A DNA stretch of 64,000 nucleotides from Rachycentron canadum. Taxonomy: Eukaryota; Chordata; Actinopteri; Carangiformes; Rachycentridae. The notes under the pieces are model-generated. The model had not been told where the DNA came from. It ran no database searches and saw nothing but the letters and a program-made list of their open reading frames with translations. The translations under genes were made by a program, and so were the position numbers. The stretch is taken from positions 12,842,710-12,906,709 of the forward strand of contig CM076652.1 in assembly GCA_038496675.1 (NCBI GenBank), written 5' to 3'. Below, piece by piece: positions 25,877-36,773 of this stretch (position 1 is its first letter; each line of letters begins with the position of its first letter).

Positions 25877-27254
25877 NNNNNNNNNNNNNNNNNNNNNNNN
25901 NNNNNNNNNNNNNNNNNNNNNNNNNNNNNNNNNNNNNNNNNNNNNNNNNNNNNNNNNNNNNNNNNNNNNNNNNNNNTATATATATATATATATATAAACA
26001 TTTTCTCCTGCTTAGATTGCAATATCGAGGAAACGAACAGTACATGTTCGACCTCCTTCTCTGTGTGAATTGGAGATTAGCTTGCAAGGAGTGAAACTCA
26101 TCATGAGCCTGGAGGATGAATATGACACCCTGGATGAGGTAAGCACAAATGCACGAATCAACCAATGAATAACTTATTTTATTGTATGCATGTATCTGCT
26201 TGTATGAAACCTTGAAACCTCAATGTGCTTCCTTTATGAAGGAGGCAGTTACAAAGTCATTTCTCAAAAATGGCTGATTCTGAAAGATTGGAGTTTTTCA
26301 AAAGTAGTTAACAAATCAAATCTTCTTAAAACACAAAACTAAACTTAATCTCTTCCTTTGCTTCTTACCATCCTTAGTATGACAGATGTAGTCACTTCTT
26401 CCAGATGAAGAACATCTCGTTCTGTGGATGCCATCCGCGGAACAATTGGTAAACAAACGTCAACAACAAATGATGTTATCGGTGTATCATGTAACACCTA
26501 ACTGATGCAACATATTGTTTTCTTATCTGCAGCTACTTTGGCTTCATCACCAAGCACCCCATGCTGAACAGATTTGCTTGTCACGTGTTTGTTTCCCAGG
26601 AGTCCATGAGGCCCGTAGCAGAGTGTGTAGGGTGAGTCCAAATTACATTATACTCTAAGCATATACCATGGGACAGTAAGGAATTGTTGTTCACATTTAT
26701 ACTCCTCTGAAATTTAAATTTATAAGCACGCTTTTATTGCCAAAATGCCGAAAATTCCAGTTTAAAAGTTTTAAAACTGTCTCAAGTCAAAGTTGTAATT
26801 TGGTCATTTTACCAAGTCAGCATTGATTCAGGTTTATTTTTATGTGTGTGCATATGTGAAAGGTTGGATTTGAATGATTAAAGATGTAGTTAGTCCAGTG
26901 TCTCTGGATGGACAGAGCAGGATGGGCTGAACTGTTTTATATATCAGCTTCTCATCTGGCTGTCTGTGGTGCAGACAAAACGACAAGAGCAGAACCTTGT
27001 CAAATAAAACAGTTACCCTCCTTTGATTCATAGAGCAATATCCTCTAGTGTCACTAGCATTATGTTTCCTAAGTACTCTACTTTTTTTGTCGAGACATTT
27101 CTAAGGAAACAGAGCATGACTGTAAGATGCTCTGTCTTCTAACAGCTGTAAGGCTAAGGTGCTCACTTGTCTTTTCTACAGACGAGCATTTCAAGAGTAC
27201 TACCAGGAACATCTGGAGTACGCCTGCCCTACTGAGGACATCTACCTAGAGTAA
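2808..27254 (+). CDS. mapk8ip2: JNK-interacting protein 2 (JIP2 / islet-brain 2), complete
   Basis: Scaffold that gathers JNK-pathway kinases and links cargo to kinesin-1. Coding exons: 2808-2872, 14011-14116, 19469-19708, 19824-19902, 20389-20592, 20991-23235, 23496-23704, 24605-24680, 25383-25555, 25654-25763, 26016-26138, 26378-26448, 26533-26631, 27182-27254. All introns are GT-AG and the phases join. The sum is 3873 nt (1290 residues plus stop), against about 824 in human JIP2. Residues 1-57 include [16 protein letters not shown] and [19 protein letters not shown], near-identical to mammalian JIP2. The JNK-binding core RPTTLNL is at about 125-131, after an acidic run. The SH3 domain lies at about 1070-1128 ([14 protein letters not shown]...[19 protein letters not shown]) and the PID/PTB domain at about 1135-1280. 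The end, [11 protein letters not shown], is the kinesin light chain-binding tail. The start is fixed by family identity and a strong Kozak context. JIP2-specific residues rule out mapk8ip1. Confidence 0.96.
2901..2937 (+). other. G-quadruplex-type motif just inside mapk8ip2 intron 1
   Basis: There are four G runs (2901-2906, 2908-2912, 2920-2923, 2931-2937) with loops of 1, 7 and 7 bases, meeting the usual G3+N1-7 rule. They lie on the coding strand 28 bases after the exon 1 donor. Folding is inferred. Confidence 0.45.
2938..9158. other. mapk8ip2 intron 1, part upstream of the nested gene
   Basis: Non-coding. It contains a 29-base T run (3185-3213), an A run near 5430, a (GT)n tract near 6110 and the GACA/CA microsatellite at 8917-8991. 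I recognise no other repeat, RNA gene or exon. Open frames at 5451-5900 and 6252-6713 look like chance. Confidence 0.6.
8917..8991. repeat. Compound (AGAC)n-(AC)n microsatellite
   Basis: An interrupted AGAC tetranucleotide tract (8917-8967) runs directly into an AC dinucleotide tract up to about 8991. Confidence 0.9.
9159..9164 (-). terminator. Candidate polyadenylation signal of pgc
   Basis: TTTATT on the + strand reads AATAAA on the pgc strand, about 260 bases past the pgc stop codon. Another copy lies at 9121-9126. Confidence 0.5.
9426..12109 (-). CDS. pgc: Pepsinogen C (gastricsin precursor), complete, nested in mapk8ip2 intron 1
   Basis: Secreted gastric aspartic protease zymogen. Nine exons on the minus strand, in order: 12109-12054, 11940-11799, 11696-11579, 11196-11078, 10704-10505, 10340-10224, 10108-9961, 9786-9688, 9581-9426. 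They join in frame to 384 residues (human PGC 388). Signal peptide [16 protein letters not shown]. The propeptide follows ([17 protein letters not shown]), with the conserved Lys47-Tyr48 pair in ALKY. Catalytic Asp87 is in DTGSSN and Asp271 in DTGTS. The flap Tyr130 is in [10 protein letters not shown]. All six pepsin-fold cysteines are present (100/105, 262/266, 305/339). The end [10 protein letters not shown] and the motif [14 protein letters not shown] match pepsinogen C better than pepsinogen A or cathepsin D. A TATA box lies upstream at 12170-12178. There are no frameshifts or missing catalytic residues, so the gene looks functional. Its own TATA box suggests separate stomach-specific control. 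Confidence 0.95.
12170..12178 (-). promoter_or_regulatory. TATA box of pgc
   Basis: On the minus strand this reads TATATAAAA, 61 bases upstream of the pgc ATG, leaving room for a short 5' UTR of about 30 bases. TATA-driven promoters are usual for pepsinogen genes. Confidence 0.7.
12180..14010. other. mapk8ip2 intron 1, part downstream of the nested gene
   Basis: Mostly AT-rich sequence. The first few hundred bases are the upstream flank of pgc and presumably carry its control elements. No gene, RNA or known repeat is recognised. It ends at the acceptor TTTCCAG before exon 2. Confidence 0.5.
14117..19468. other. mapk8ip2 intron 2
   Basis: A 5.35-kb intron. It contains CT-rich tracts (14767-14826), CCCT-rich sequence (14930-14985), a CA tract near 16225, a T run near 17190 and short CA tracts near 19100. 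The open frame 16552-17007 has no recognisable protein similarity. No gene is seen. Confidence 0.6.
19469..19708 (+). other. mapk8ip2: mapk8ip2 exon 3: acidic run and JNK-binding core
   Basis: An 80-codon, phase-0 exon. It begins [20 protein letters not shown], continues with FQEFEMIDD shared with mammalian JIP2, then an Asp/Glu tract and a Pro/Ser tract. It ends with [15 protein letters not shown]-x-x-L-x-L is the JNK docking core of JIP proteins. The following exon begins DSLNNN, as in JIP1 and JIP2. Confidence 0.9.
20991..23235 (+). other. mapk8ip2: mapk8ip2 exon 6: giant acidic/serine-rich exon
   Basis: A 2245-base exon encoding about 748 residues (about 232-980), more than half the protein. 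It is rich in Ser, Asp, Glu and Pro and is probably disordered. Islands shared with mammalian JIP2 are [36 protein letters not shown] (about residue 482), [18 protein letters not shown] (about 661), [10 protein letters not shown] and [18 protein letters not shown] at the end. The long stretches between these islands account for the extra length relative to human. The open frame continues upstream to 20789, but that part is intron 5, as shown by the TTTGTAG acceptor and the homology. Confidence 0.9.
23735..24170. mobile_element. MITE-like inverted-repeat element in mapk8ip2 intron 7
   Basis: The ends are inverted. GATGAGAAGATTGGTACCACTC at 23774-23795 pairs with the complement of 24109-24130 (20 of 22 bases), and the similarity continues outward to TTTTGGGAAA at 23735 and TTTTCC near 24165. 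Inside is the core TTAGCTTAGCTTAGCATAA (from 23826), typical of a very abundant short repeat in percomorph fishes. It has no coding capacity and starts only about 30 bases after the exon 7 donor. Confidence 0.75.
25010..25047. repeat. (TG)n microsatellite
   Basis: A TG dinucleotide tract in mapk8ip2 intron 8. Confidence 0.9.
25847..25995. repeat. (AT)n tract interrupted by a 100-N assembly gap
   Basis: AT repeats flank exactly 100 N (25877-25976), so this is an assembly gap of unknown real size caused by the AT repeat. It lies in intron 10 of mapk8ip2. The flanking exons join in phase 0, so no coding exon need be missing. Open frames crossing it are artefacts. Confidence 0.9.
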
Positions 27255-29799
27255 GAAGTGTTGCCATGACGACCACCTTCTTCTACAGCTTGTGTATATT
27301 CATCAAATTTGCCAGCAGAGGGCACTGTCAGTGGGGTCTTCTCTCCATTGTAAAATACTCCTCTGTGTCCCTCTAAAACTGGGATCTTCATTTCTACTGT
27401 ATGCTAGGCATTTGACTAATTTCACCCATCTCTCTCTCTTTGTTTGTTTCCATCACCTCAATGGATCGATTGCCTGTTTCTTTTATCTTTTTCTATAATA
27501 TAAAACTAAGACGCTGAGCACCTCTTTATTTAAAGGTTCCTCTTTTGAAATGAAAACAATATACCTACTACTGCTGTTACACTTTTCAATGCATGGCTAG
27601 TAGGGTTAATGCACACAGACACACAAAGAAATACACATATCCAAATGAATGGCAAGCAGCTCAACAATCAGTACAGGAAGGGTGTAGATTCAAGAGGCTG
27701 GCGTTTAATTAACTGTAAATATGTATTTGTTCAATATTGACAAACTGCTCATTTGATTTCTACTGATAGTGGCATTGGAGCAAAGTAGAGAGAGTGCAGT
27801 GAACTGTCCTTGATCCGAGCTTACCCCTGTGTTGCGTACAAGATGTAGTGTGTGTTGTAAATACATGTATAGAAAGTAGACATACAGGCGCCTCATCCAC
27901 ACTAATTAAGAAACACACAGTTGAGACTGATGGAGGGGATTCTTTGTTTTGTTGTGGGTAATAATGACGGTAATGCAGGTGTATGAGATTTTAGAGAAGC
28001 AGTTATGATTTGGAATGAACTTTGAATGTCATTAGGCCTGCAGATATTTTCTTCAGCTTGGATTCAGTGCAGCAGCTGTCAGCACATTTTGATGATATGA
28101 CAGAACCATTTTACTTTTGTCCAGTCCTCAAAAAAACACACTGTTTGCTGACCTTCACCATGGGGAGCTTTCATAGGAAATCATTCAGCTGTTACTGTGC
28201 ATTACTGTATGCTTTGCGATGATTGATGTGACTTTCAGGTCAAAGAAAACAAAGGCCCTCTGAAAAGCCATATTCTCACACCTATGACTGTTTAACTCTG
28301 GTTTTTAGTGACGTCCTAGTCTCCGTTTTCTTTTGACTTGGGAGTTTCAACGAGGGAAAAGGAATGACTAGATTGACCTGTAGCCATGTGTCAGCAATGC
28401 TGTATGGCAGTGTGCCTACTGTGCAGTGAGTGTCCTGCTAATTCTTGGTCCTGGTATCACAATGGAATCAAACCTTTAATAAAGCATTAAAAAGGAGGTT
28501 TTATAGTTATGTAATTGGTTAGACTTTGATCTTGTTTTTTAACTATGATGGTCAGAAGGGTTGGCCGCATATTCCTATATTTATTTATTGCTTTTAGTCT
28601 GGACAAGGGTTAAAGCCTCATTCACATGTTACACAACAACCTACTCTGGGCTTGTTGTAGCATACCATAGCTTACTTTATAGCACCTTACATTACGAGAG
28701 GGGTATGTTCAAAAAAAAAATAAAAAATGATGCAGTCACCATAGTCAACTGTTCCCTGAAATGTCAGGCTTTGAGGTTTACCACTCCCTTACCGTCCTCA
28801 TCGTTCTTTCAGACACTGTTTAGCATCTTGTCCTGCTGCTTTCAGTCACACTCAGAACAAACACACCTCAGATCTGCAGGATTCCAGTGTTAAAAGTTCA
28901 CAGAACATTGATATGGCAGGAGGGGGGGTAGGGTGTTATCTACATGTGTATCGCTGTCAGTTAGATCATGTATATACAATAGCGAATCTAAGATAGTGCT
29001 GTGTCCTTTATGTTAAGTATGTTACTGAAATGAATATGTACATTAATTAATAATACATTTAAAAAAAAAAACAATCACATCCTGACAAAAACCCCAGAAA
29101 GAAAAGACAAACACATAAATATCTGTGATCTGCAATAATTTTATTTCAGTGTGTTACGTTTCTACACAAGGTGTTATCTCAGTATCTGTCACATAGGTGG
29201 CATTTGGTTTCCTGCCAACTCCATAACTCTCAACAAACTGGCTTCAGCAGCACATTTAGGGCACATTTGTGAGACGTGACATCATTAGTGTGTGACACCC
29301 ACCAGACTACAGACCAATCTGCTGTTAGAGCTGAATAGTGACTGAGTCAGCTGCCACTGGAAAACTATTATTGCGTCTTGCCGATTATAGTAATCGCCTT
29401 TGAGCTCCAACAGTGTGACCCATCTCAGATCTGTATCTATTTGCTTCTGATTATGTTTTTCTATCTTGTTACAGCCTAGTTAAAATCCTTCTTTCCACTC
29501 AGCTACACAAAAACAACCTCTGAGGATGATCTAGTCCCATATAGCCGCTGAGACATACATTAACAGTTAAACCAAACTTTTGACTTTATTACATTAACAA
29601 GATTCATCACTGTATACCTAGAGCAAAACAGTATGTGACAGAACAAACATATCCTATCTTGTATCTTTAAAAACAAGGACTTGTAAAATTCAAGGGAAAA
29701 ACAAAGAAAAAAAAAAAAATCACTCTGCCTTGTCATGGATTTGGTCTTATGAATAAAATATATGCTTGATGTCCAAAACTTTTATTGTTGTCTTTATTG
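27255..29799. other. 3' UTR/intergenic region between convergent mapk8ip2 and arsa
   Basis: On the + strand AATAAA occurs at 28478-28483 and 29752-29757, candidate ends for a 1.2- or 2.5-kb mapk8ip2 3' UTR. On the - strand TTTATT occurs at 29781-29786 and 29793-29798 (and also at 29849-29854 and 29859-29864), candidate ends for arsa. No additional gene is seen. Confidence 0.5.
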
Positions 29800-30206
29800 T
29801 TCACATCAACTCTTGACTGTTTGTGTGATTGAAATATAAATCCATATATTTATTTTGATTTATTTTATGATCACAAACAATGAGGGGGAAATTACAAAAT
29901 GAATCCATTATTTAAACATGTATTCAAATCAGAAAATATACAGTACATTGTTATACGTTACTTCTAAATACAATCAAGATTAAGATCAAGAAAATCATCT
30001 CCTCATTGAGGAATCAGATTGTTTTTAATATTACTTTTCAGTATAAACTGTACTGAAAAAAAAAAAACAGTCCACAAGAAAGTTGCAATGCATAATTACA
30101 AAATCAACATCACCTCTTGTAAATTCACAGAGCAATTTCAAAGTAAAAGCAGTGCAGTACCTCTATCCTTCCCCACAGGGTCTTCATCAGCAGAAAATTT
30201 GTCTCA

Positions 30207-33200
30207 TCAACACCGGCAGCAGCTGGGCTTGGGGCTGCACTGAGGATTGCAGCAAGGCTCCAGGTTGGGATCTGTTCCTTTTGATATCTGGCTCTCACCA
30301 AACACCATGGTGGCTTCAAACTGCTCCTTGACTTTCTTGATCTGCTTTAGCAGATCTTGGAGGTCGGGTCTTCCCATCAGAGGGAGAGGGTAGTTCTCAG
30401 AGGGGTCAGCCTCCAGGTCAAAAAGCAGAGGGGGATCGTGGGCCTTGAGAACTGCGAATACTGGGCAGTCATGGTCTGGGGTAGTACCACTGTGGGTAGC
30501 TCCTGATTGCACAAAAACGTGAAAAACCAGGAGTCAAAACCACTTCAGTTCTGAATGTGTGATTAGGTTGGAACTTGTATACATGTCATATACAGTACCT
30601 CGTGTATAGAAGTGGGCCTTGTACTTCCCTTGTCTGAGAGCAAACAGGCCGTACATTTCACTAGGATCTGTGGGGTAGAACATCATTGTCTCCCTTTTAC
30701 TCTGCAAAACAAGGATTAAAGATAAAAATGAAAACCCCTTTGTGACCAATATTTCGATATCCACAGAGTGCGAGGTAGAAAGCCACTACCTTTCCGTGGC
30801 TGTAAAGGATGTCTGTCATATCGACCCCATCCAGCATAACCTGGGGCAGCTTGGCCCCTGCTAGACTTGCGATGGTGGGGAGGATATCTAGAGTGCTGGC
30901 CATCTCATGGGTCACACCTAAAGAGATACATATGGAAAAAGAGAAAGCAGCAGTAATCACTCAAAATGGGGCCGAAACATGCAAAATCACCAATATGGTC
31001 TTTGAAAGAGAAAACTTATGTATTATCTTCTTCTTCTATCTATTATCTAGACTTTAAATACTAAATGTACAGAAAAGGCTGGTTTAGTGCTTTTAAGTTT
31101 TTGCAGGTATCATCCAGTCTAAACCTTTTGCAGCTCAATGAAGTGTCATGACCTGGCCTGATGGTGCCTGGCCAGTAAGCAATGGCTGGCTCTCTCATGC
31201 CTCCCTCATATGTGGTGCCTTTCCCACATTTCAGAGGGCCAGAGTTACCACCACGGGACATACGCATCAGTTCAGGTCTACACACAGAGACACAAACAAC
31301 GCACCATTAGATAAAAGACAATAAATGCATTATCACAAGAAGGCCATGAATCTAATCTGAAAGAGGACAAAGATATAACACAACTTGACCTTTGAGAAGA
31401 GAATAAACACGCTACTGTATCAGAACTACTGGTTGTAGAGGCAGGTTAAGACATTTGTATACAGTAAGGAAGTATGAACGTGACCGCAAATAAAGATACA
31501 GAACACTTAAAGATCAATTTATGTATACAAACGAACCAGGGAGAAAACCAACCCATTGTCTGAAGTGAAGAAAATCAGTGTGTTGTTGATCACTCCTGTC
31601 TTCTCCAGGGTTGCCAGCAAGTTTCCTATGGTGTTGTCAAACTCCAACAGAGCATCTCCAAATGGACCCCTTAAAGACTTCCCCGCTGCCCCTGCACCTG
31701 CATATTGTGGATAGTGGGTGTGCTGGAAGACGAAGTAGAAGAATGTGCTATTATTGCAGTTTTTGCTGAATTACCATAATCTATCAACAGGGTGTTGACA
31801 ACTTTGTGGACATTCTGTGTTTGAAAACCTCCCTTGGAATATTTCACACATTTTTAATCCACCAGAACAATGCTCTGATTCTACACTGTAAGTGTTGTTT
31901 TGCTGGCTTGAAGGGGGCACAATGCATTTGTTGCTTACATGTGAGGGATAGTAGAGGAAGAAGGGTTGTTTTTTCTGAGCTGATGTGGTAATGAAGTTGG
32001 TTGCAAAGTCACTGTAAGTCTTTTCCAGGGTCAGGAAATTGACAGGTTGCTGCTTGATGACCTCATTGTGCATTAGTGGGACTGTTACAGTGCCAACGTC
32101 ACACAACCCGAAACACTTTATATCTGGAGGGAAACAAGTCAGGTTCCAACAGGGGCCCTGGGAAAAGAACAGGGAACAAATATTAAAATAGACGATTATA
32201 GAAAAAAGTTTCATGACGATGCTTTTAACAGATATCACAGATGACATATAACAACCTCAATCACACTGACCATGTCATGAGAGTAGGGGATCCCCATATA
32301 CTGGTCAAACCCCTGCTTGGTTGGAAGAAATGTCCCATTGGTCCCAAATCCCAGGTGCCACTTCCCTATGGCAGCAGTGGCATAACCCTGAGGTTTCAAG
32401 ACCTCAGCGATGGTGGTCTCATTCAGAGGAAGACCGCCTATCGAGCCGGGATACAACACTCCTGGGTAGATGCCTGAGCGGGTCTGATAACGCCCTGTCA
32501 ACAACGAAGCCCTGAAAAGCCATTGTTACCAAAGATACTGTCATTTAAGAGCAAGTGGGGGGACTGGACAGTACGCAAACTGTGTAGACCAGAGGGTTGC
32601 CTTTCTGAACAGAAAGTGAACTGAAACTGAACAGTGTGAAGCATTGAACTTATCATATTGTATTGTTCAATACAACTGATTCAGTCTTGATTCCTCAGGT
32701 TGGCATAATAAATTGATATTTCTAGTTCATCTGGTTATTCTTGTGTCAGCACTTAAAACTGCTTATGGCGTGTTTCCCTGGTGTATCACATCACTGATAC
32801 AACATGAACCATGAACATGAACCAATGTTTAGTTCCCCCCTCAAGTGCTGAACTGTACAAGGCCAAATGTGAAGATTTAGATGCCCACATTGTCAGACAT
32901 ATTTTTTCTTCTGTGCTAGTTTCAAATTGTGACATGATCTTTTTTTTTTTTTATAATTACCTCTGAAAAAATGCATTCATGCATACACACACAGCAAAAT
33001 AGAGACTGGAATTCTGTCTGTTAATCAACCCTAAGTGTAGTATATTAACCTCTTCATCTCCTAGTGTATAATATCCCAGTGAAGCTCACAGTCTTGCTGG
33101 CATATGGATATTTGAACAGGAGGAGTAGGAGAGAAGAATCTAAATCTAAATGATTAGAGAGGATTATTGTATCTTTATTTCACACTACTAAAACTTTCCA

Positions 33201-33992
33201 ATCATTCACAGTCCCCCATGTTACTGGTCATACGGGTCAGACAGTTCTCAAATGAAGGAGTAAATTCTGGACCCTACTACTGTCAATATAGGCATGTAAC
33301 ACGATTTTAGATTGATTAAAGAAAGTCTTAAGAATTCTAATATTCAGTTTGTTTGCACTAACCATAAACACATAGGTATAATCTATTGATATCTACCAAC
33401 AACAGGGTAGGGGAATAATATACTACTCTACAATACTATATACTACTAATACTACTCTACTATAAAGGGGTTTTATTTGCTGCACTCCTTTCTGCACTGC
33501 GTCCATTTCTCTCTTTCCTGCTGCATCTGCAGCTGTTTCAGCAGATACATACATGTGTTACGCTCTCTGGCACATATTTGGACCAGACAGAGGTTTACAA
33601 TAGACGTTATACATATGAAGTCTATCATTTCTAGGGCTTTGCGCATAGACTTAAGAGATTTAAGGGACCATAAAGTTATAAAGTTGTGTGCTGCCAGTAG
33701 TTTTAGGACCTGACTCTTCTTTTCATAATTGGACAATAACATGATTGTAAAGTAAGTCGGTCGGTCGGTACCTGGACGGGCTGCAGACGGGGCTGGTGCA
33801 GTAGAAGTCTGTAAACCGGAGTCCTCCCGCTGCCAGTCGGTCCAGGCTCGGGGTGAGAGAGGTGGGGTGACCGTAACAGCCCAAATCCCCGAAACCCAGA
33901 TCATCTGCGAAAAGCAGGACGAAGTTCGGCGGCGAAGCAGCGCAGGTGTAAAACAGACCGATGCTCAGGAGGAAGAGGCAGGTGTTGTCCAT
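30207..33992 (-). CDS. arsa: Arylsulfatase A (cerebroside-sulfatase), complete
   Basis: Lysosomal hydrolase that removes sulfate from sulfatide. Eight minus-strand exons, in order: 33992-33772, 32511-32271, 32157-31939, 31722-31553, 31277-31153, 30917-30790, 30701-30599, 30502-30207. They join in frame to 500 residues (human about 507). Signal peptide MDNTCLFLLSIGLFYTCAAS. Metal-binding Asp30-Asp31 are in LLFADDLG. Cys70 of CSPSR is the residue converted to formylglycine, with Arg74. Other active-site residues are Lys124 and His126 (GKWHLG), His227, Asp282-Asn283 (TSDNG) and Lys303 (CGKGTTYEGG). The Cys-rich end CCNPQCSPKPSCCRC matches the mammalian tail. N-glycosylation sequons include NLT and NNT. 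All catalytic residues are intact. It is convergent with mapk8ip2, as in mammals, which supports orthology over other sulfatases. Confidence 0.96.
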
Positions 33993-34095
33993 CCTGCTCC
34001 GTCCGACACGAGAGAGGGTCTGGACCGCACGGGTCCGGAAAGAGGAACCAAAACAAGACGTCGCACGTTCGCCCGCGGAACCTGTCGAGTGGAGA

Positions 34096-34152
34096 TGACG
34101 TCACGCGCAGCCAGGAAATGTAGTCTCGCTTACTGTCTGATACTACAACATG
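34096..34152. promoter_or_regulatory. arsa promoter elements: CRE and ZNF143-like sites
   Basis: A full CRE palindrome TGACGTCA lies at 34096-34103, about 100 bases upstream of the arsa ATG. On the minus strand, bases 34125-34111 read GACTACATTTCCTGG, close to the ZNF143/THAP11 element (ACTACAATTCCCAG). Another ACTACAACATGCAG lies near 34143 on the plus strand. The sequence is CpG-rich and lacks TATA, which suits a housekeeping lysosomal gene. Confidence 0.45.
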
Positions 34153-35563
34153 CAGGTAAACTGCTTTTCTTCATAGTATGTGGTTTTGTTAAACTGCGTA
34201 AACTCTCTTTGTCATAAATCAAAAACAATGCCGTGTTCACAACCACAGACTCAATTCTGTGATTTAGGCCCGTGTGTAATATTTTACCTCTTAACAATCT
34301 CTGTAACAGAAAAGCACAAAAAGTGTCTCTCTCATAGAAGTACACGTCTTTGTCATTTATCCTTAATTTAATTTGAATGTGTTTTCGGTGCCTGCTTCAT
34401 GGATGTAGACTGTTTTGCATGGTTCAGAAAGCTGTTGAAAAAATAGTACGTAACTTAATATGTGAACTGATTGCACACTTTCAGTAGCTTCTAATCTGTT
34501 TACAGTTGTTTTAAAATGATGGGCTATGTGCTTTATTTATGGTGTACAGTTTGAACTACTGTGTGTTTTAACAATAGCCTATATTGAACTTGTAATTATA
34601 TTTGTTTGTGCACACAACATTGACATCACTTGTGGTTAGTTGTTTTGGCAAGCTGGATTGAAAATTGTTCTGTCACAAAAAGCAATGTCACTAATCTGGA
34701 GTCATGTTTTAGCTGCTAAATACTTCATTATGTTCACCGGCTAGTTTTGTCTGTCTGAAAACTGTGTATTCGAAAATTATGTGTCTGTTGAAAATAGCTT
34801 CCTAATGTGGCTGAATACGTTGCCATGAGTGGCCTACTGTGGCAGGAGAGAGACAGTCCAGAGAGAGACCGTCTGCCTCTTGACTGAAGGTATTAGTCTG
34901 AGGGCCTGCAGCTGAGGTTCTGCCCTCGTTGGCAACCTTGGTTTCTGCCACTGATTTGACCTGACACACGGCCACTTACACAGAGAGAAATAAATCACTA
35001 GCCAGTTTGAGGAGAAATGGACGTCACAGCTTATTTTGTAATGTGCCGTCCAGTACTGGCCCTATTTATTTATTCTCAGAGCCCTACTTCAGTCAGGTGA
35101 ACAGGGAAAGACAAGAAAGCTATGATCTGAATTTAAACGAGTTGGCATTGTGTCTGTGTCTATGAGAGTGAACAGGGAGATGGATGCACAAATACATAGA
35201 AATCCCACCAAAAATGCAATTTTAATCACTAGAATACTTCACTCAGGTGAGTCCCAAGTGATTTTATGCAAACTAATGCTGACACCTAAAATGGATTCAC
35301 TGAGGAGTGGAATTCAGATAATGGCTGTTTTCTTTGGTTCTGATGAATTATGCAACACATCCACTGTACCTTTCCACCACTGTGTGTGTGTGACAGTGTG
35401 ACTGTGCGTGTACGTATGGCTATCATTTAGCTTGTGTGCTGTCCAATGTTGCTGTTTAGCCTCAGGGAATCGTTGCTGTGACATTGGCTGATAGATAGTT
35501 TTGATTTACTATTCACTTTTACATCTCTCTACAGCACTGACCTACATTGAGTTGCTACTGTTT

Positions 35564-35573
<10 letters not shown>

Positions 35574-35619
<46 letters not shown>
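35574..35619. repeat. (GA)n microsatellite
   Basis: A near-perfect GA dinucleotide tract. Confidence 0.9.
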
Positions 35620-35624
<5 letters not shown>

Positions 35625-36708
35625 AAACAGGGAATTGAGATAAAGCATATAAAGAAGCAGATGTTCCACACTGATGCAATTTTATCAGCTGTCTTTTCTT
35701 TCTCTGCTGTTTGGCTTCTCTAACTTGTATTTTTTTATGCTCTGGGAATATCACACACGTCCAGCAATGGATGGTTGTAATTGCAATTGTAATCAGCACT
35801 AGTTCAGCACATACTTCTACTATACACATGCTACAGTGTGTGCACACTTGTATTTGTGTATAGCTGTGTTTGTGTTTAAGTTGTTATGTGTTGGCATACA
35901 CAACCCTGCAAGAAGGAAGAGAAGCATGTTCACTGCTTAAAGTACCTTAAAATGCCTTTTAATACTTGACCCAGTGAACAGAAGAGAGTACACACACATA
36001 AATACACACTCATTACCAAATATTCATATACACACATAAAGTCAAAGACAAGCAGATTTCAAGCTGCTACATGCAGGTAAGTCAATGATAAGAGAGAGCT
36101 TTTGAAGAACTAACTCTCTGCAGGAGCTCCCTTCATCTAATCGTCTGAAGCCCTGAGCTTGGGAAACACCTCTGCAGGGAACAACATGGTGCTACAACCC
36201 TGGAGGATGGAGGGCAGTAACAGTCCTACTTTTCTATGACTGCTGTTGATTTATAATCTAACACCACAAATATTTCAAGGCATCACACTCAGTTCAGGTA
36301 AATGATGGAATAATCATTAGTGCAGTAGCTTGTATGTGAATAGCAGCCATCATTAGGCGCAAATCATTTATGACAATGACCATTTAGGTTTTGCCACAAC
36401 TAATGACTCATGAGTGTGTTTGCCAGGCAGCCCATCTAATGGACATGCATGTCTCATTGCGAGGACTGAGGAGAACCTGCTGTGGATAAATGACTGTCTA
36501 TGTTGCACAGCCCTGTTGATTCTACTGTGATTCAGTAAAAGATGACTGCTCTGACCTTTTACTATGGGTAAATGAAAACTGTTGGCAGTTACAAACACAG
36601 AGCCGTAGCAAGTAGCTTAAAGCAGCTGAGGCGACAAAAAAGGTCCTCAACCCTGCCTGTGTGTGTGTATGTGAGCGTGTGTGTTGGTGGGGTGAGTGTG
36701 TGAGTGAA

Positions 36709-36710
<2 letters not shown>

Positions 36711-36764
<54 letters not shown>

Positions 36765-36773
36765 CGTGTGTGT
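36711..36773. repeat. (GT)n microsatellite
   Basis: A long GT tract with a short GC-alternating interruption near 36752. Confidence 0.9.
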
